A stretch of 64,000 nt of DNA, taken from Brettanomyces bruxellensis. Lineage: Eukaryota > Ascomycota > Pichiomycetes > Pichiales > Pichiaceae. Where the stretch lies: assembly GCF_011074885.1 (NCBI RefSeq), contig NC_054690.1, forward strand, positions 1,369,001-1,433,000. The letters run 5' to 3'. Both the position numbers and the translations under genes were made by a program. A model generated the notes under the pieces. It saw only the letters and a list, made by a program, of their open reading frames with translations, was not told the DNA's origin and did not search any database. How positions within the stretch are numbered: the first letter of the stretch is position 1; every line of letters starts with the position of its first letter. This document shows positions 55,568 through 64,000 of this stretch, piece after piece.

Positions 55568-58270
55568 ATGGCATCTTTGGCACAGCAAGATTCAGCAAAC
55601 CGCCCAGAGCGACGCAAATTGGCTCATTTCTCTGTTTACCAGGCAGAAGGACAACCACTTAGTGAAGAAGCGATTTATCGCTCAAAATTGAAAAATGGTG
55701 GCCACACAGTTCCCAGCTCCAATTCATACTCTGGAGTAGATGCCGGTGCCCCGGACACAGCTGCACTTCTTGCAGTTAACTCGGACTTGTCGGTGCATCC
55801 GTACCAGCGGCATCTTTCGGCAGAAGCCGCAATTGCTGCTTTAAGTGCAAATCACTTGTCATCCACCCCTTCGTCCTCTCCAAGAGAGCCAGCATTGAAC
55901 GGCTCCAGCTACCGTGATGCTGAGTCGGCGGCCATACTCGTGAAAAATCACGCTGCAACACCTCGTGTGACAAATCGCAGTTCTTCGTCTTTGAGTCGCC
56001 AAAGCAGCAACTCGTTGTCTTCAGTTTACTTATCGAGTGCCAAGAACGGCTCTCCAAAACCGGCAAGGTCCTTCAACATAGACGCGATCAACAGAGCAGC
56101 CAATCAGCAGGCTGCAAGCCGTCTTGGTTCACGTTTGCAACCAGCAACGAAAATCTCGTCAAACGGTTTGGGAAAGCGGCCTGCAGACGTCACTGAGCAA
56201 AATTCGAGCATGTCAATCTCACGGATAACGGCGAGAGCACGTGACAGTGCCCGTAGAGAGCTCGAGTCGCGTTTGAGCGAGAAGCAGGTGTTCAACGGCA
56301 TCCCTACACCAAGCGATACGGCAAGCAAGTGGAGCAAGTTGGCAAGTCAATGCGCCACAGCGTCAAATGCAACTGGAAAGCTGCCAGACTATGCCTCGGA
56401 CGAAAGAAAGACCCTTGAGAAGAACACGTTGGTCAGTCTGAGCGTTTTGGCAGCTGCAACTTCGCGTGTTGAGGAAAAAATGAAGCAAATGGACCGGGAC
56501 ACCGTTTCAAGAAGCATTTTCTCGAATCCCGAGCTGAACGAGAAAGCCATGGCAGCAGCCAAGGAGTGGGCGGCAAAGTTTACAAAGAATGCCGGCGGCT
56601 CGAAGGCCATTTATGCCAGTGGCAAGAACTACAACTCGGATGAAGCGGAGATTAATCTTGGCGGAGGGTTATTTATGAAAGCATCGGAAATTACAGCTAT
56701 GGCCAACTCGTTGGTGAAACCGGCTCTTGAGGAAATCGAGAAGAACTCTGACCACCAGAGAAAACTCGATGCAAGGAACTTGGTTGTTTTGCGGAAGATC
56801 AAGAAGAGAGAAGTCGAGCACAAAAACGAAATTAGGCAGTCGAAGGAGCAAGAGAAGAAGGTGAGGGAGACGGAGGTGGAAAAGAGGAGAGAAGAGCTAG
56901 AAGGCATGAAGGGAGATATCAATGAAGACCAGGAGAAGTTGCTAGAGGAGCAAAAGAAGGCCTTAGAGGAGAAGAATGCCGAGTTTGATGCCCAGGTTGC
57001 TGAGGAGGAGAAGCAGAAGAAAGAGCTTGATGATGAGAGGGACGAGAAGTTGAAGGTTATTGCCGATGCGAAGGCCGAGAAGGATGCTGAGCGTGAGAAA
57101 GAGGCAACTGACCTGCAAGAAGAAAAAAAGAAGGATCTTGCACCTATCCTGGCCGATCTAGAGAAGGAGACCAAGATTCTAGACGAGCTTACCAAGAACA
57201 GGGAGGAAAAAGAGGCATTTTTCAACGAGCAGAAGGCCCGGGATGATAAAGCGACCGAAGAATTGGCTTCTGCCGATCACAAACTTGCAAAATTGACCGA
57301 GCAGCTTGAAAGAATCGAGCGTGAGCAGAAGGAGGCTGCTTCGAAGGCTGTGGAGGATGTTGCTGCTGCTGCAAGTGCAAAAGCAGCCTTTGAGAAAACC
57401 GCTGCCGAGAAAAACAGCAAGTTGGAGGAGTTAGGCAAAGAGAGAAGTGTGTTGGAAGGTAGAATCTCGTCCTCAGATAAGGAAAGAGTTGACCTGATAT
57501 CAAAGTTAAACGAGCAGGGTGAGGAAAACCACACACAGGCTGTGCAGATTAATGAGATACTACCTGAGCATTTGCAGAAGGAGGTCCCTGCCTTTGAGAA
57601 GGTCAAGGACAACTTAGACAAGTCGAAGTTTGCTGTCAACGATGACCCAATCGAAGAGCCTTCTGAGGTTGAATCTGAGCCTGAAGATGTGCCTGAGAAG
57701 ATTTGGAGTGAGCAGGATGAAAAGGCCGAAAAGGAAGCGGAAAAGGCCGAAAAGGAGAAACTTGCCAAGGCTGTTACTGATGAAACGATAAAGCAGAGTG
57801 TCCGTGAACAGAAAAAAGACGGTATGTTTACGGGTTTCCTTAAGAGAAGCAAGAAGTTGGTGCTATCTCCGCAGGCTACAAGTTCTAAATCCGCCGAAAA
57901 AAAGCCATCTCCAGTAGTTAAAAAGGAGGCTGCCAAAGAAACCAAGCACAAAAAAGGTGTTAAGGGTTTGAGTGGCAAGAGGTTGATAAAATTGTTTAAT
58001 GAGCCGGCGGCTTTTGTTGAAAAGAAGCATTTTCCAAAGAAGATTTCTGTTGAAAAGGCAGAGAAACCTGTTGAAAAAGCAGAAAAACCTGCTGAAAAAG
58101 CTTCTCCGACAAAAAAGCCTTCTTCTGCTTCCGTGAAACCCGAGTCAAAGACTAAAGAGGTCCAAAAAGATTCCGAGCATGCCACGCAAAGCCAGAAAGA
58201 TGAGCCTGAGGGTGATAACTTCTCCGGCTTCTCGCAGGATTTTGTTCATGAAGAGAAGTATCATCGTTAG
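55568..58270 (+). CDS. EIS1: Eisosome component Eis1
   Basis: 900 aa (S. cerevisiae Eis1 is 843; YKL050C is its paralog). Diagnostic pieces are VYQAEGQPLSEEAIYRSKLK near residue 20, the INLGGGLFMKASEITAMANS block at about 360-380, a long charged coiled coil at about 400-690, and a C-terminal FSGFSQDF close to the end, all in the order seen in Eis1. Ala/Lys/Glu repeats (EKAEKPVEKAEKPAEKA) precede the tail. Eisosomes form the furrow-like MCC domains of the plasma membrane with Pil1 and Lsp1; Eis1 helps assemble them. It neighbours CSE4 and ARP9. Confidence 0.92.
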   Translation: MASLAQQDSANRPERRKLAHFSVYQAEGQPLSEEAIYRSKLKNGGHTVPSSNSYSGVDAGAPDTAALLAVNSDLSVHPYQRHLSAEAAIAALSANHLSSTPSSSPREPALNGSSYRDAESAAILVKNHAATPRVTNRSSSSLSRQSSNSLSSVYLSSAKNGSPKPARSFNIDAINRAANQQAASRLGSRLQPATKISSNGLGKRPADVTEQNSSMSISRITARARDSARRELESRLSEKQVFNGIPTPSDTASKWSKLASQCATASNATGKLPDYASDERKTLEKNTLVSLSVLAAATSRVEEKMKQMDRDTVSRSIFSNPELNEKAMAAAKEWAAKFTKNAGGSKAIYASGKNYNSDEAEINLGGGLFMKASEITAMANSLVKPALEEIEKNSDHQRKLDARNLVVLRKIKKREVEHKNEIRQSKEQEKKVRETEVEKRREELEGMKGDINEDQEKLLEEQKKALEEKNAEFDAQVAEEEKQKKELDDERDEKLKVIADAKAEKDAEREKEATDLQEEKKKDLAPILADLEKETKILDELTKNREEKEAFFNEQKARDDKATEELASADHKLAKLTEQLERIEREQKEAASKAVEDVAAAASAKAAFEKTAAEKNSKLEELGKERSVLEGRISSSDKERVDLISKLNEQGEENHTQAVQINEILPEHLQKEVPAFEKVKDNLDKSKFAVNDDPIEEPSEVESEPEDVPEKIWSEQDEKAEKEAEKAEKEKLAKAVTDETIKQSVREQKKDGMFTGFLKRSKKLVLSPQATSSKSAEKKPSPVVKKEAAKETKHKKGVKGLSGKRLIKLFNEPAAFVEKKHFPKKISVEKAEKPVEKAEKPAEKASPTKKPSSASVKPESKTKEVQKDSEHATQSQKDEPEGDNFSGFSQDFVHEEKYHR

Positions 58271-58833
58271 CAAAAGTTGAATTTTAAGGCATGCCAATCA
58301 ACTTCCTAATGCATTATTCTGTTATCCTCTGTCAGCTGGTGTTTTTCGTTTTATTTAGTCTTTGGTTTTCTCATCGCATCATTAGGCTTGTATGTGAATT
58401 CCGCTCTCTCTTTGTTGTTATTTGTTGTTATACTTGTTGCTTTTTCCTCTTACCTTTGTTTTTTTCTGTTGACGTCGTTAGTTTTGTGTTGTTACTTTTT
58501 GTTTACTCTAGTGTACCTACTAAATGCATATATATTGTACGGATATTAACGTCTTGTGCGTGTACGTGAGAAGTAGCAAAAGTTAATTTCGCCCAAAAAG
58601 GAAATCGATTTTTGGGGTGCCACCTTTGGCAGACGATGGACGCGGCATAATTTCGAGAATCACTTCAAGAAAAAAAAAAAAAAAAACTGATAGGAAAGAA
58701 AATCCGGCCCAATATTTGGCCTGCTCCTGAAAGGACGAGAAGGATGAAAGATACAGCAAAGCTAACCAATTATCATCTTTAATTGAATTGCACTGGCCCT
58801 TCTTTTGTATTATAATTATTTGGTATTTAAGAT
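58271..58833. other. Intergenic, EIS1 3' flank and CSE4 promoter
   Basis: 563 bp. Contains T-rich sequence after EIS1 and a run of about 18 A near 58669-58686. Nothing else recognised. Confidence 0.6.
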
Positions 58834-59307
58834 ATGGCACGCATAAATAAAAACAGAACCACTCCAACCAGGAGAAGAAGAAGAACATTTGTGAAAAGAT
58901 CACCACCCGAAATTCCTCCATCCCCTGTCAGAGGAAGCGAAAAACACATCATAGAAGGTTCTAGTGGGCTTATACGAAATCAGCCTGGTGACCCTGTGAT
59001 CAAGAAGAGAAGAAAGCACAAGGCTGGAACTGTTGCATTACGAGAGATTAAGAAGTACCAGAAAAGTACGGATCTTCTTATTAGAAAACTTCCGTTTGCA
59101 AGATTAGTGAGAGAAATAGTGCAGGATGATTTTGGAACAGATGCCTCATACAGATGGCAATCAATGGCAATATTGGCTCTTCAGGAGGCCAGTGAAGCAT
59201 ATTTGGTGCATTTGTTCGAGGACACCAATTTGTGTGCAATCCATGCCAAGAGAGTTACTATAATGAGGAAAGATATGCATTTGGCCAGAAGATTGCGTGG
59301 AGATTGA
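58834..59307 (+). CDS. CSE4: Centromeric histone H3 variant (CENP-A/Cse4)
   Basis: 157 aa. A short basic tail ([17 protein letters not shown]) leads to [20 protein letters not shown] and a complete histone fold. CENP-A marks are the longer loop 1 ([20 protein letters not shown]) with the W in place of the H3 Phe, [19 protein letters not shown], and the absence of the canonical H3 tail motifs. The histone fold is close to S. cerevisiae Cse4, but the tail is much shorter (total 157 versus 229 aa) and shows no clear END domain. Cse4 replaces H3 in centromeric nucleosomes and seeds the kinetochore. It converges with ARP9. Confidence 0.97.
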   Translation: MARINKNRTTPTRRRRRTFVKRSPPEIPPSPVRGSEKHIIEGSSGLIRNQPGDPVIKKRRKHKAGTVALREIKKYQKSTDLLIRKLPFARLVREIVQDDFGTDASYRWQSMAILALQEASEAYLVHLFEDTNLCAIHAKRVTIMRKDMHLARRLRGD

Positions 59308-59421
59308 TTAAGCTGTATATTGTATTTTTACGAATAAAAGGAATTTTAATCCAGAGCCCCTGTAGCGTAGTTTAAAATTTGGCTTTCTTACATTTTACTT
59401 ACAATACATACAAATACACAG

Positions 59422-60846
59422 TCACAATTTCACATGCCGTATCCACATCGGCCCTTTATCGTAATACTCTTCCTTTGAAAGATACAACTCATTGTCTCCG
59501 GAGCCCCCAAATATCTGCCGGCACAATATCTCACCCCCAAGAAAAGCACAGTCTTCGAACCCAGCTTTCTTCCAAGCCGAGAAATAATCTGGCTTTGGGA
59601 TAACTCTCACTCTTTTTGGAGCTTGTGCAAGCTGGAGTTCATCCATTAGTCCTGCTGCCTCGTTTCTGAACGACGCGCCTTGGCGAATTCTCTCCTTTCT
59701 TCTTTTCTCGTACTCTTCTATGTCGGCACCAGCCACAAATTTGCTATATAGCTGAACAAGTAGTTCCTCCTTGAATCCCTTAATGCTGCTTGTTTTACCG
59801 CATATCACCAAATTCTCATAGCACTCTTCCCGCTTCTTCATATCAGGAACCTTGCTGAGTGCCCTGAATATTGCATGCGACAAGTTTTCAATAAGTCTGC
59901 CGCTTCCCTGAAATCTCTCCTTTCCAACAGTGATCACATTTCCTTCATTGTCAACAAACTGGTTATTCTCCCGCTCAGAATTCGACTTCTCGTCCTCCGT
60001 TTTGCCCTTCTTCTTGTGGGATTTCCCCCGCTTCTCTCTTTCCTTCTCCTCCAATATTTCTCGTGTGGATTTTTCACTTGTCACAATTGACGCGATATCT
60101 AAAACACCCTCATCTTCCGGATTTTTGGCCTTAACGTTATCCAAGAGTCCGGCAACTCCAAAGTATGATCCCTTTGCCTGCTCTTCACTAAGGCATTCAA
60201 ATATCGGCGATCTTTTAAGACTCTCTATCTGGTCATCGCTAAGTTCTGGTAAAAGCTCGTGCAATCTTTTATTAATGCTCTTTCCTCCTTCCTCAAGGTA
60301 TGTAACCGCGGGAGCAAACACTTGAAAGTCCACGATAGGTGAAATCTCGCATTTTTCATATCCGACATCAATCACGCAGGCGTTAGAAAAGGATCCGTGT
60401 GCAAATAACGAACATAAAGCTGCGGGAACTACTGCAAACGCTGCCAATTGCAAAGTCTCAAAAGCATAATTTGTAATCATTTCCAAGGCCACTGGGGACC
60501 ATCTAGACGATGACTGGATTAGTGTAAATGTAATTGAGTCCAACAAAACAAGCGGATTATCCTTCAACACTGATCTCAATACGCATTTGAACAAAAAGTT
60601 CAACGCGTCCACATTAACGATTTCTCCCCTCACTATAGGATAAACAGCATAACTTTCTGGGTCACGCTCAGAACCAACAGGTGCAGTAGCCTGAAAGCAT
60701 CCATCCTGGTTCGGATTTCTGTATACTTTTGTGGGAATTGAATATGTTGGTGGAGTAATTGCATCTTCAAGACCAAATCGCACCAAAGTGTGCAATGATC
60801 CGGGCAAAATGATCAAATGTGCCTCGTCCTTGAAACTGGGTGCCAT
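59422..60846 (-). CDS. ARP9: Actin-related protein Arp9 (SWI/SNF and RSC subunit)
   Basis: 474 aa (S. cerevisiae 467). The start MAPSFKDEAHLIILPGS parallels the yeast protein. CVIDVGYEKCEISPIVD is the degenerate actin phosphate-1 region, followed by GGKSINKRLHELLPELSDDQ and a charged insert (about residues 270-310) before the conserved VGKERFQGSGRLIENLSHAI. The C-terminus has FLGGEILCRQIF and KGPMWIRHVKL. Arp9 heterodimerises with Arp7 on the HSA helix of Snf2/Sth1 and couples ATPase activity to remodelling. Confidence 0.94.
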   Translation of the reverse strand: MAPSFKDEAHLIILPGSLHTLVRFGLEDAITPPTYSIPTKVYRNPNQDGCFQATAPVGSERDPESYAVYPIVRGEIVNVDALNFLFKCVLRSVLKDNPLVLLDSITFTLIQSSSRWSPVALEMITNYAFETLQLAAFAVVPAALCSLFAHGSFSNACVIDVGYEKCEISPIVDFQVFAPAVTYLEEGGKSINKRLHELLPELSDDQIESLKRSPIFECLSEEQAKGSYFGVAGLLDNVKAKNPEDEGVLDIASIVTSEKSTREILEEKEREKRGKSHKKKGKTEDEKSNSERENNQFVDNEGNVITVGKERFQGSGRLIENLSHAIFRALSKVPDMKKREECYENLVICGKTSSIKGFKEELLVQLYSKFVAGADIEEYEKRRKERIRQGASFRNEAAGLMDELQLAQAPKRVRVIPKPDYFSAWKKAGFEDCAFLGGEILCRQIFGGSGDNELYLSKEEYYDKGPMWIRHVKL

Positions 60847-61181
60847 TTTGTATATTAATTTGTGCTGGCGTGCTCACAAAACTCAAACCTGGGAAAATCT
60901 TCCGGGTTGCTTACTGTGTCTGACAATCAATAATAAATATTTCGAGATTTGGACAGATAAAGTAGAGTGAGCGGTGGATGGGTAGAGGAGAAGGAAAAAA
61001 AATAAAAATAAAAAAAATAAAACAAGCTGAGAACGAAAAAGGTTTCGAAGAAACTTCAATAACGAATTTTTTTTTTCGCTTTTAGTTTCTCGCGCATGTA
61101 CACTATAAATACCAGAGAAATTTCCCTCGAACACAGATCTTTACTCTTCACTATTTTTTCTTTTGAATCTCTTCTTTCTCC
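60847..61181. promoter_or_regulatory. Divergent promoter of ARP9 and the U1 gene, with TATA box
   Basis: 335 bp. TATAAAT at 61104-61110 lies about 75 bp upstream of the U1 5' end, a usual Pol II spacing in yeasts. A-rich sequence at 60996-61022 may serve ARP9. Confidence 0.6.
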
Positions 61182-61330
61182 ATACTTACCTTGAGTCGTT
61201 CCGGGAGATCAAGAAGTCTTGGAACCGGTTGCGCCAGATTGCATTGCACGTATCTGTCTACTGGTGTGGTTTGCTTTGGGGATCTTTTATAGGGTTCTCA
61301 AAGGTCTCATAATTTTTGATTGCTTTTTCT
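61182..61330 (+). ncRNA. SNR19: U1 spliceosomal snRNA
   Basis: Begins ATACTTACCT, the universal U1 5' end that pairs with 5' splice sites. Stem-loop I follows: a 9-bp stem (61198-61206 with 61217-61225) closing GATCAAGAAG, the U1-70K-binding loop. Stem-loop II has CAGAT/ATCTG closing a loop containing ATTGCAC, the U1A/Mud1-type site. Stem-loop III has a stem of about 12 pairs with loop TTTTATAG (61274-61303). An Sm site AATTTTTGA lies at 61311-61319. The 3' end is estimated from the Sm site. The RNA would be about 150 nt, near metazoan size and far below the 568 nt of S. cerevisiae U1. Confidence 0.9.
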
Positions 61331-61822
61331 TCATTTGTTACAGTGGAGAGTGTCTACCATTTACAGCTTGCTGGGGTGGTACGGGGAGGGAATTTGGGGT
61401 GAGGTTACGGTGTCCGGTTGGTGGAACTGTAGCTTTGTGTTGATGGATGGTGGTGCATGGGAGTATAGTAGTACTTGTACAAAACTTGTAAATGGTTTCG
61501 TCTTGTAGGTTAGGAGAAGGTCATATCGGTGTTAAATTGTCGTTGGATAGACGCAATTATTTGTACTGTATGTATCTCAAGGGCTGCTGCCTGAGTGATT
61601 GTATTTGCCTTATTCCGCTATCTTTTCAAACAGTATGGCCGGCTACGTTAAATGGCTTCCTTATTGATTATTACTCTTCCTATCTATACAATAGTTGTTC
61701 CAACCTTTCTTCATATCTATACAGTAGTTACTCTAGCCTCTCTTCATTACATGCAATCTGTCCCTCTTCAGCAATCTGCTTTTCCATCTTCATTACATTG
61801 CAATCCGTTTCTTCACTCTGCT
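61331..61822. other. U1 3' flank and SEC23 3' flank
   Basis: 490 bp. G-rich + strand at 61345-61475, including four G-runs at 61373-61399 that fit a G-quadruplex pattern; repeats of CTATACA(A)TAG-like sequence at 61681-61735. No gene seen. Confidence 0.6.
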
Positions 61823-64000
61823 CTACTCAGGCCTCACCACAGCCTTCTTCACGTACTCCATAAACGTCAAAAGACTGACGTCGTCAGTAAGAATAACAGC
61901 ACCAGATTCCCCATCACCGGCACCCGCACCTCTGGTGGCCAAATTCATCATGCTGTCGACATTTCGATAAGAAGTGGTTGGGCTCAACCTGGACATGAGG
62001 AAACGAGCCTGCGAACCACCCTCCTCGGTATCAATAAACCGTGGCAGCGGAAATCTGTCGACGAGAATATCGGCAGCGTCGAGTCTGGGCTGCTCGAGGA
62101 AATCCTTGAAGTACTTGTAATCAGGCTGGTCCTGGTACCCTAGACGCCTCCATTCGGCAACCACTGAGCCATGGTAGATCAACAAGTGGAAAAACGTGTC
62201 GAGAAGAAGAATCCGCTCTGGTTTCAGTGACGTCGAGTCCAAAACCACCGGCTCCGGCTCTTTGTCTAGCTGATATGCCGTTAGTGTTGGCTGGATCATG
62301 ATAAGACTGTTTGTGCAGTCCTCAGCCAGAAAGCAGTGCCGGTAGTATGAGGTCTCGTCTGGTGAGCTGTTGAACACCTGGAGAAATCCGGACCGCCGGA
62401 GGTGGTACACGAACTGCGGAAACAGGTTGATTTCTGCCGGAAGAGAGAGTGAGCCCGGGTCGTTTGCCCTATAAGAGGCGAAATGCGAGCAGAGGTCGAT
62501 GAGGAAGTTGTCAATGAGCCTGACACCGTCGTTTGGCTCCCACTCTGTGTTTTGCACACCTCTCCAAACAGCCTCCCTGGCTACAATCACTGCCGCTGCC
62601 TCCTGGTCGAAGTTTTGGATCAATTCGCCTGACCCAGCCGCGGAAATCGGCCTCTCAACAGTCGTCACATGGATCCTCCGTGACCCATCCGGATGCTGGT
62701 AAGTCGTAATGAACTGAATCGCTGCCCCAGGCACCGACTCTCGGCCATTCGCCAGTTGTATCCCGGGGCCGCTCGCCACATCAAAGAAAAACACGTAAGT
62801 GGAGTGTGTCCACACCGCACCAAGCTTCCACGCGTCTGTGCCAGACTCACCGATGGCAGAAGAGTCTCCAGTCGACCGGAAAAGCCTCAACGTGGACCGC
62901 TTCGACCCGCTCACGAGCTCCGTGTCGTTGTCCGAGTGGTGTAAGGATGTCATGTGGCCGATGGCGCCGCGGATCCGGAGATTGTGCGACACCTTCACCT
63001 GGAGCGTGGCATTCAAACCAAACCCAAGTGCCCCCGTGGCCTCATCCTGCGATAGCAGACGCTTGAACGACCGTTTGAAGATTGCAGAGGTGAAAGAGTC
63101 GCTTTGAACCACAATACCCCCCGTTTGGTGGGCCAACGACTCCATCTCGCTGAGCCCGACCTGGTCATAGCAGCCAATCAGAACATCGATCGTGTGCCCG
63201 TTGGCCGACGCCGTTTTGGCCACGCCCGTGTAGAACTCGCTGCTCTCACGGTACCGCTTCGCAACACTTGCGACATTTATGATGTCGTGATGCGACCGGA
63301 TCGGCTCGCTATACGGAATTCCCACCACCTGTCCGGGCCCTTCCGTGCATGGACCGGCCGTAAAAACGAGTATCCGTGCCCCCGTACGCGGGTAGGTCGT
63401 CTGCAAGATGACCTCGGCAACACTAACCGCGCATCCGGTCGCCCGGTGCTGCCGTTCCTGCTTACCCACAGCAAACATATCTTGCTCCAGAGTTTCCATG
63501 AACCGGTCGAGGCCAAACTCGCAGACTGCATGCTGCTGCACAAACCGAGACGCGCTCGTCAATGCCCCGTTATTCATCCCTGCCAGGGCACCGGTGAGCC
63601 CGAGTCTTTTGCTCACCTGTTCGGCAGTGTAAGTTTTCGATCCGTTGAATGAGTACAGTGTCTGCCGTTCCTCGACACCCACCTCGTACACTTGCACGTG
63701 GCGGCCAAACGTCAGAAAGCCCACCAACGCATCCGGCGGAAGCGAGTGTATCGACTCCTGCACTGTCTGCTTCAACGACTCAAAATCTGCCTTTTCCTCA
63801 AAGCACGTGTCCAAAACGTAGAAGAAAATCGGCGGTTTCTGCGTTTCCGGCGGTGCTACCACGTACTCGATATCCAGGGCTGCCGGGTCCACCGGAAAGG
63901 GAAGCTGATTTTCTCCCTGTGCTTGTGTTTGGGCTACCTGAGACTCGATTGTACCATCTGGATCCATTTTTTCTAAAGGTGGGAGGGCCGGCAGCTGGTT
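61823..64000 (-). CDS. SEC23: COPII coat GTPase-activating protein Sec23 (5' end beyond window)
   Basis: The frame is open to base 64000; an ATG at 63967 is internal, since the codons before it (NQLPALPPLEK) continue the family alignment. About 725 residues are visible; the N-terminal zinc-finger part (roughly 70-80 residues) is outside. The trunk domain (IFFYVLDTCFEE, LVGFLTFGRHVQVYEV, RATGCAVSVA, RSHHDI), beta-sandwich (FITTYQHPDGSRRIHVTT), helical domain and gelsolin-like domain (NSPDETSYYRH, DRFPLPRFIDTEEGGSQARF) are in order. Sec23 pairs with Sec24 and activates GTP hydrolysis on Sar1 at ER exit sites. The gene is visibly more GC-rich than its neighbours. A SEC23 paralog (Nel1-like) is a lesser possibility. 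Confidence 0.92.
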   Translation of the reverse strand, partial: NQLPALPPLEKMDPDGTIESQVAQTQAQGENQLPFPVDPAALDIEYVVAPPETQKPPIFFYVLDTCFEEKADFESLKQTVQESIHSLPPDALVGFLTFGRHVQVYEVGVEERQTLYSFNGSKTYTAEQVSKRLGLTGALAGMNNGALTSASRFVQQHAVCEFGLDRFMETLEQDMFAVGKQERQHRATGCAVSVAEVILQTTYPRTGARILVFTAGPCTEGPGQVVGIPYSEPIRSHHDIINVASVAKRYRESSEFYTGVAKTASANGHTIDVLIGCYDQVGLSEMESLAHQTGGIVVQSDSFTSAIFKRSFKRLLSQDEATGALGFGLNATLQVKVSHNLRIRGAIGHMTSLHHSDNDTELVSGSKRSTLRLFRSTGDSSAIGESGTDAWKLGAVWTHSTYVFFFDVASGPGIQLANGRESVPGAAIQFITTYQHPDGSRRIHVTTVERPISAAGSGELIQNFDQEAAAVIVAREAVWRGVQNTEWEPNDGVRLIDNFLIDLCSHFASYRANDPGSLSLPAEINLFPQFVYHLRRSGFLQVFNSSPDETSYYRHCFLAEDCTNSLIMIQPTLTAYQLDKEPEPVVLDSTSLKPERILLLDTFFHLLIYHGSVVAEWRRLGYQDQPDYKYFKDFLEQPRLDAADILVDRFPLPRFIDTEEGGSQARFLMSRLSPTTSYRNVDSMMNLATRGAGAGDGESGAVILTDDVSLLTFMEYVKKAVVRPE

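Noticed and set aside
57277..58185. 302-aa - strand frame
   Set aside because: Antisense shadow of the EIS1 Lys/Glu/Ala-rich region.
63934..63967. ATG at 63967 as the SEC23 start
   Set aside because: The frame stays open to the window edge and the preceding codons continue the Sec23 alignment, so the start lies outside.
1..64000. Defence island, biosynthetic cluster, CRISPR array or viral insertion
   Set aside because: No such genes or repeat architecture on either strand; the content is ordinary yeast housekeeping and regulatory genes.

Overview
The window is nuclear DNA of a budding yeast (Saccharomycotina). Nearly every recognisable protein has a clear Saccharomyces cerevisiae counterpart. 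The three supported introns start with GTAAGT, and two TACTAAC branch sites are present. Invariant leucines are encoded by CTG (for example at 62045-62047 in SEC23), so the nuclear code looks standard and a CUG-Ser yeast is unlikely. AT-rich spacers of several kb, unduplicated gene order and the code would suit a Pichiaceae-type yeast such as Brettanomyces/Dekkera; the species is inference. One ambiguous base (5034) and one probable frameshift suggest an unfinished assembly.

Layout. 1-8.4 kb: the endocytic scaffold PAN1 (3' end cut by the window edge) and an SREBP-type bHLH factor split by a frameshift. 8.4-12.9 kb: gene-poor, with tRNA-Phe(GAA) and a candidate solo LTR. 12.9-27.1 kb: a dense block with the dehydrogenase TMA29, the NatB subunit MDM20, WRS1, a DMT transporter, retromer VPS5, the ER SNARE UFE1 and a combined HBS1/SKI7 gene. 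27.8-32.8 kb: a glutamine-rich putative transcription factor with a 3.6 kb upstream gap. 32.8-42.3 kb: CAP1, SFT1, RPL14, BYE1, TFC1 and MPC2 (RPL14 and MPC2 are spliced). 43.6-49 kb: a repeat-rich coiled-coil protein of unknown function and BZZ1. 51.3-52.4 kb: a C2H2 zinc-finger factor between two long spacers. 55.6-64 kb: EIS1, CSE4 (CENP-A), ARP9, a U1 snRNA gene and SEC23 (5' end cut by the window edge).

Themes. Several genes serve cortical actin and endocytosis (PAN1, CAP1, BZZ1, EIS1) or membrane traffic (VPS5, UFE1, SFT1, SEC23), but they are not arranged as a pathway cluster. No defence system, biosynthetic cluster or CRISPR array is visible.

The most rewarding observations are these. 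(1) A single locus appears to encode both Hbs1 and Ski7 by alternative 3' splice sites; two acceptors are phase-matched, one with a perfect TACTAAC. (2) A compact U1 snRNA gene with recognisable stem-loops I-III and an Sm site was not evident from open reading frames. (3) Three gene blocks match S. cerevisiae order, including one that merges the two post-duplication segments around EIS1/YKL050C, CSE4 and ARP9.
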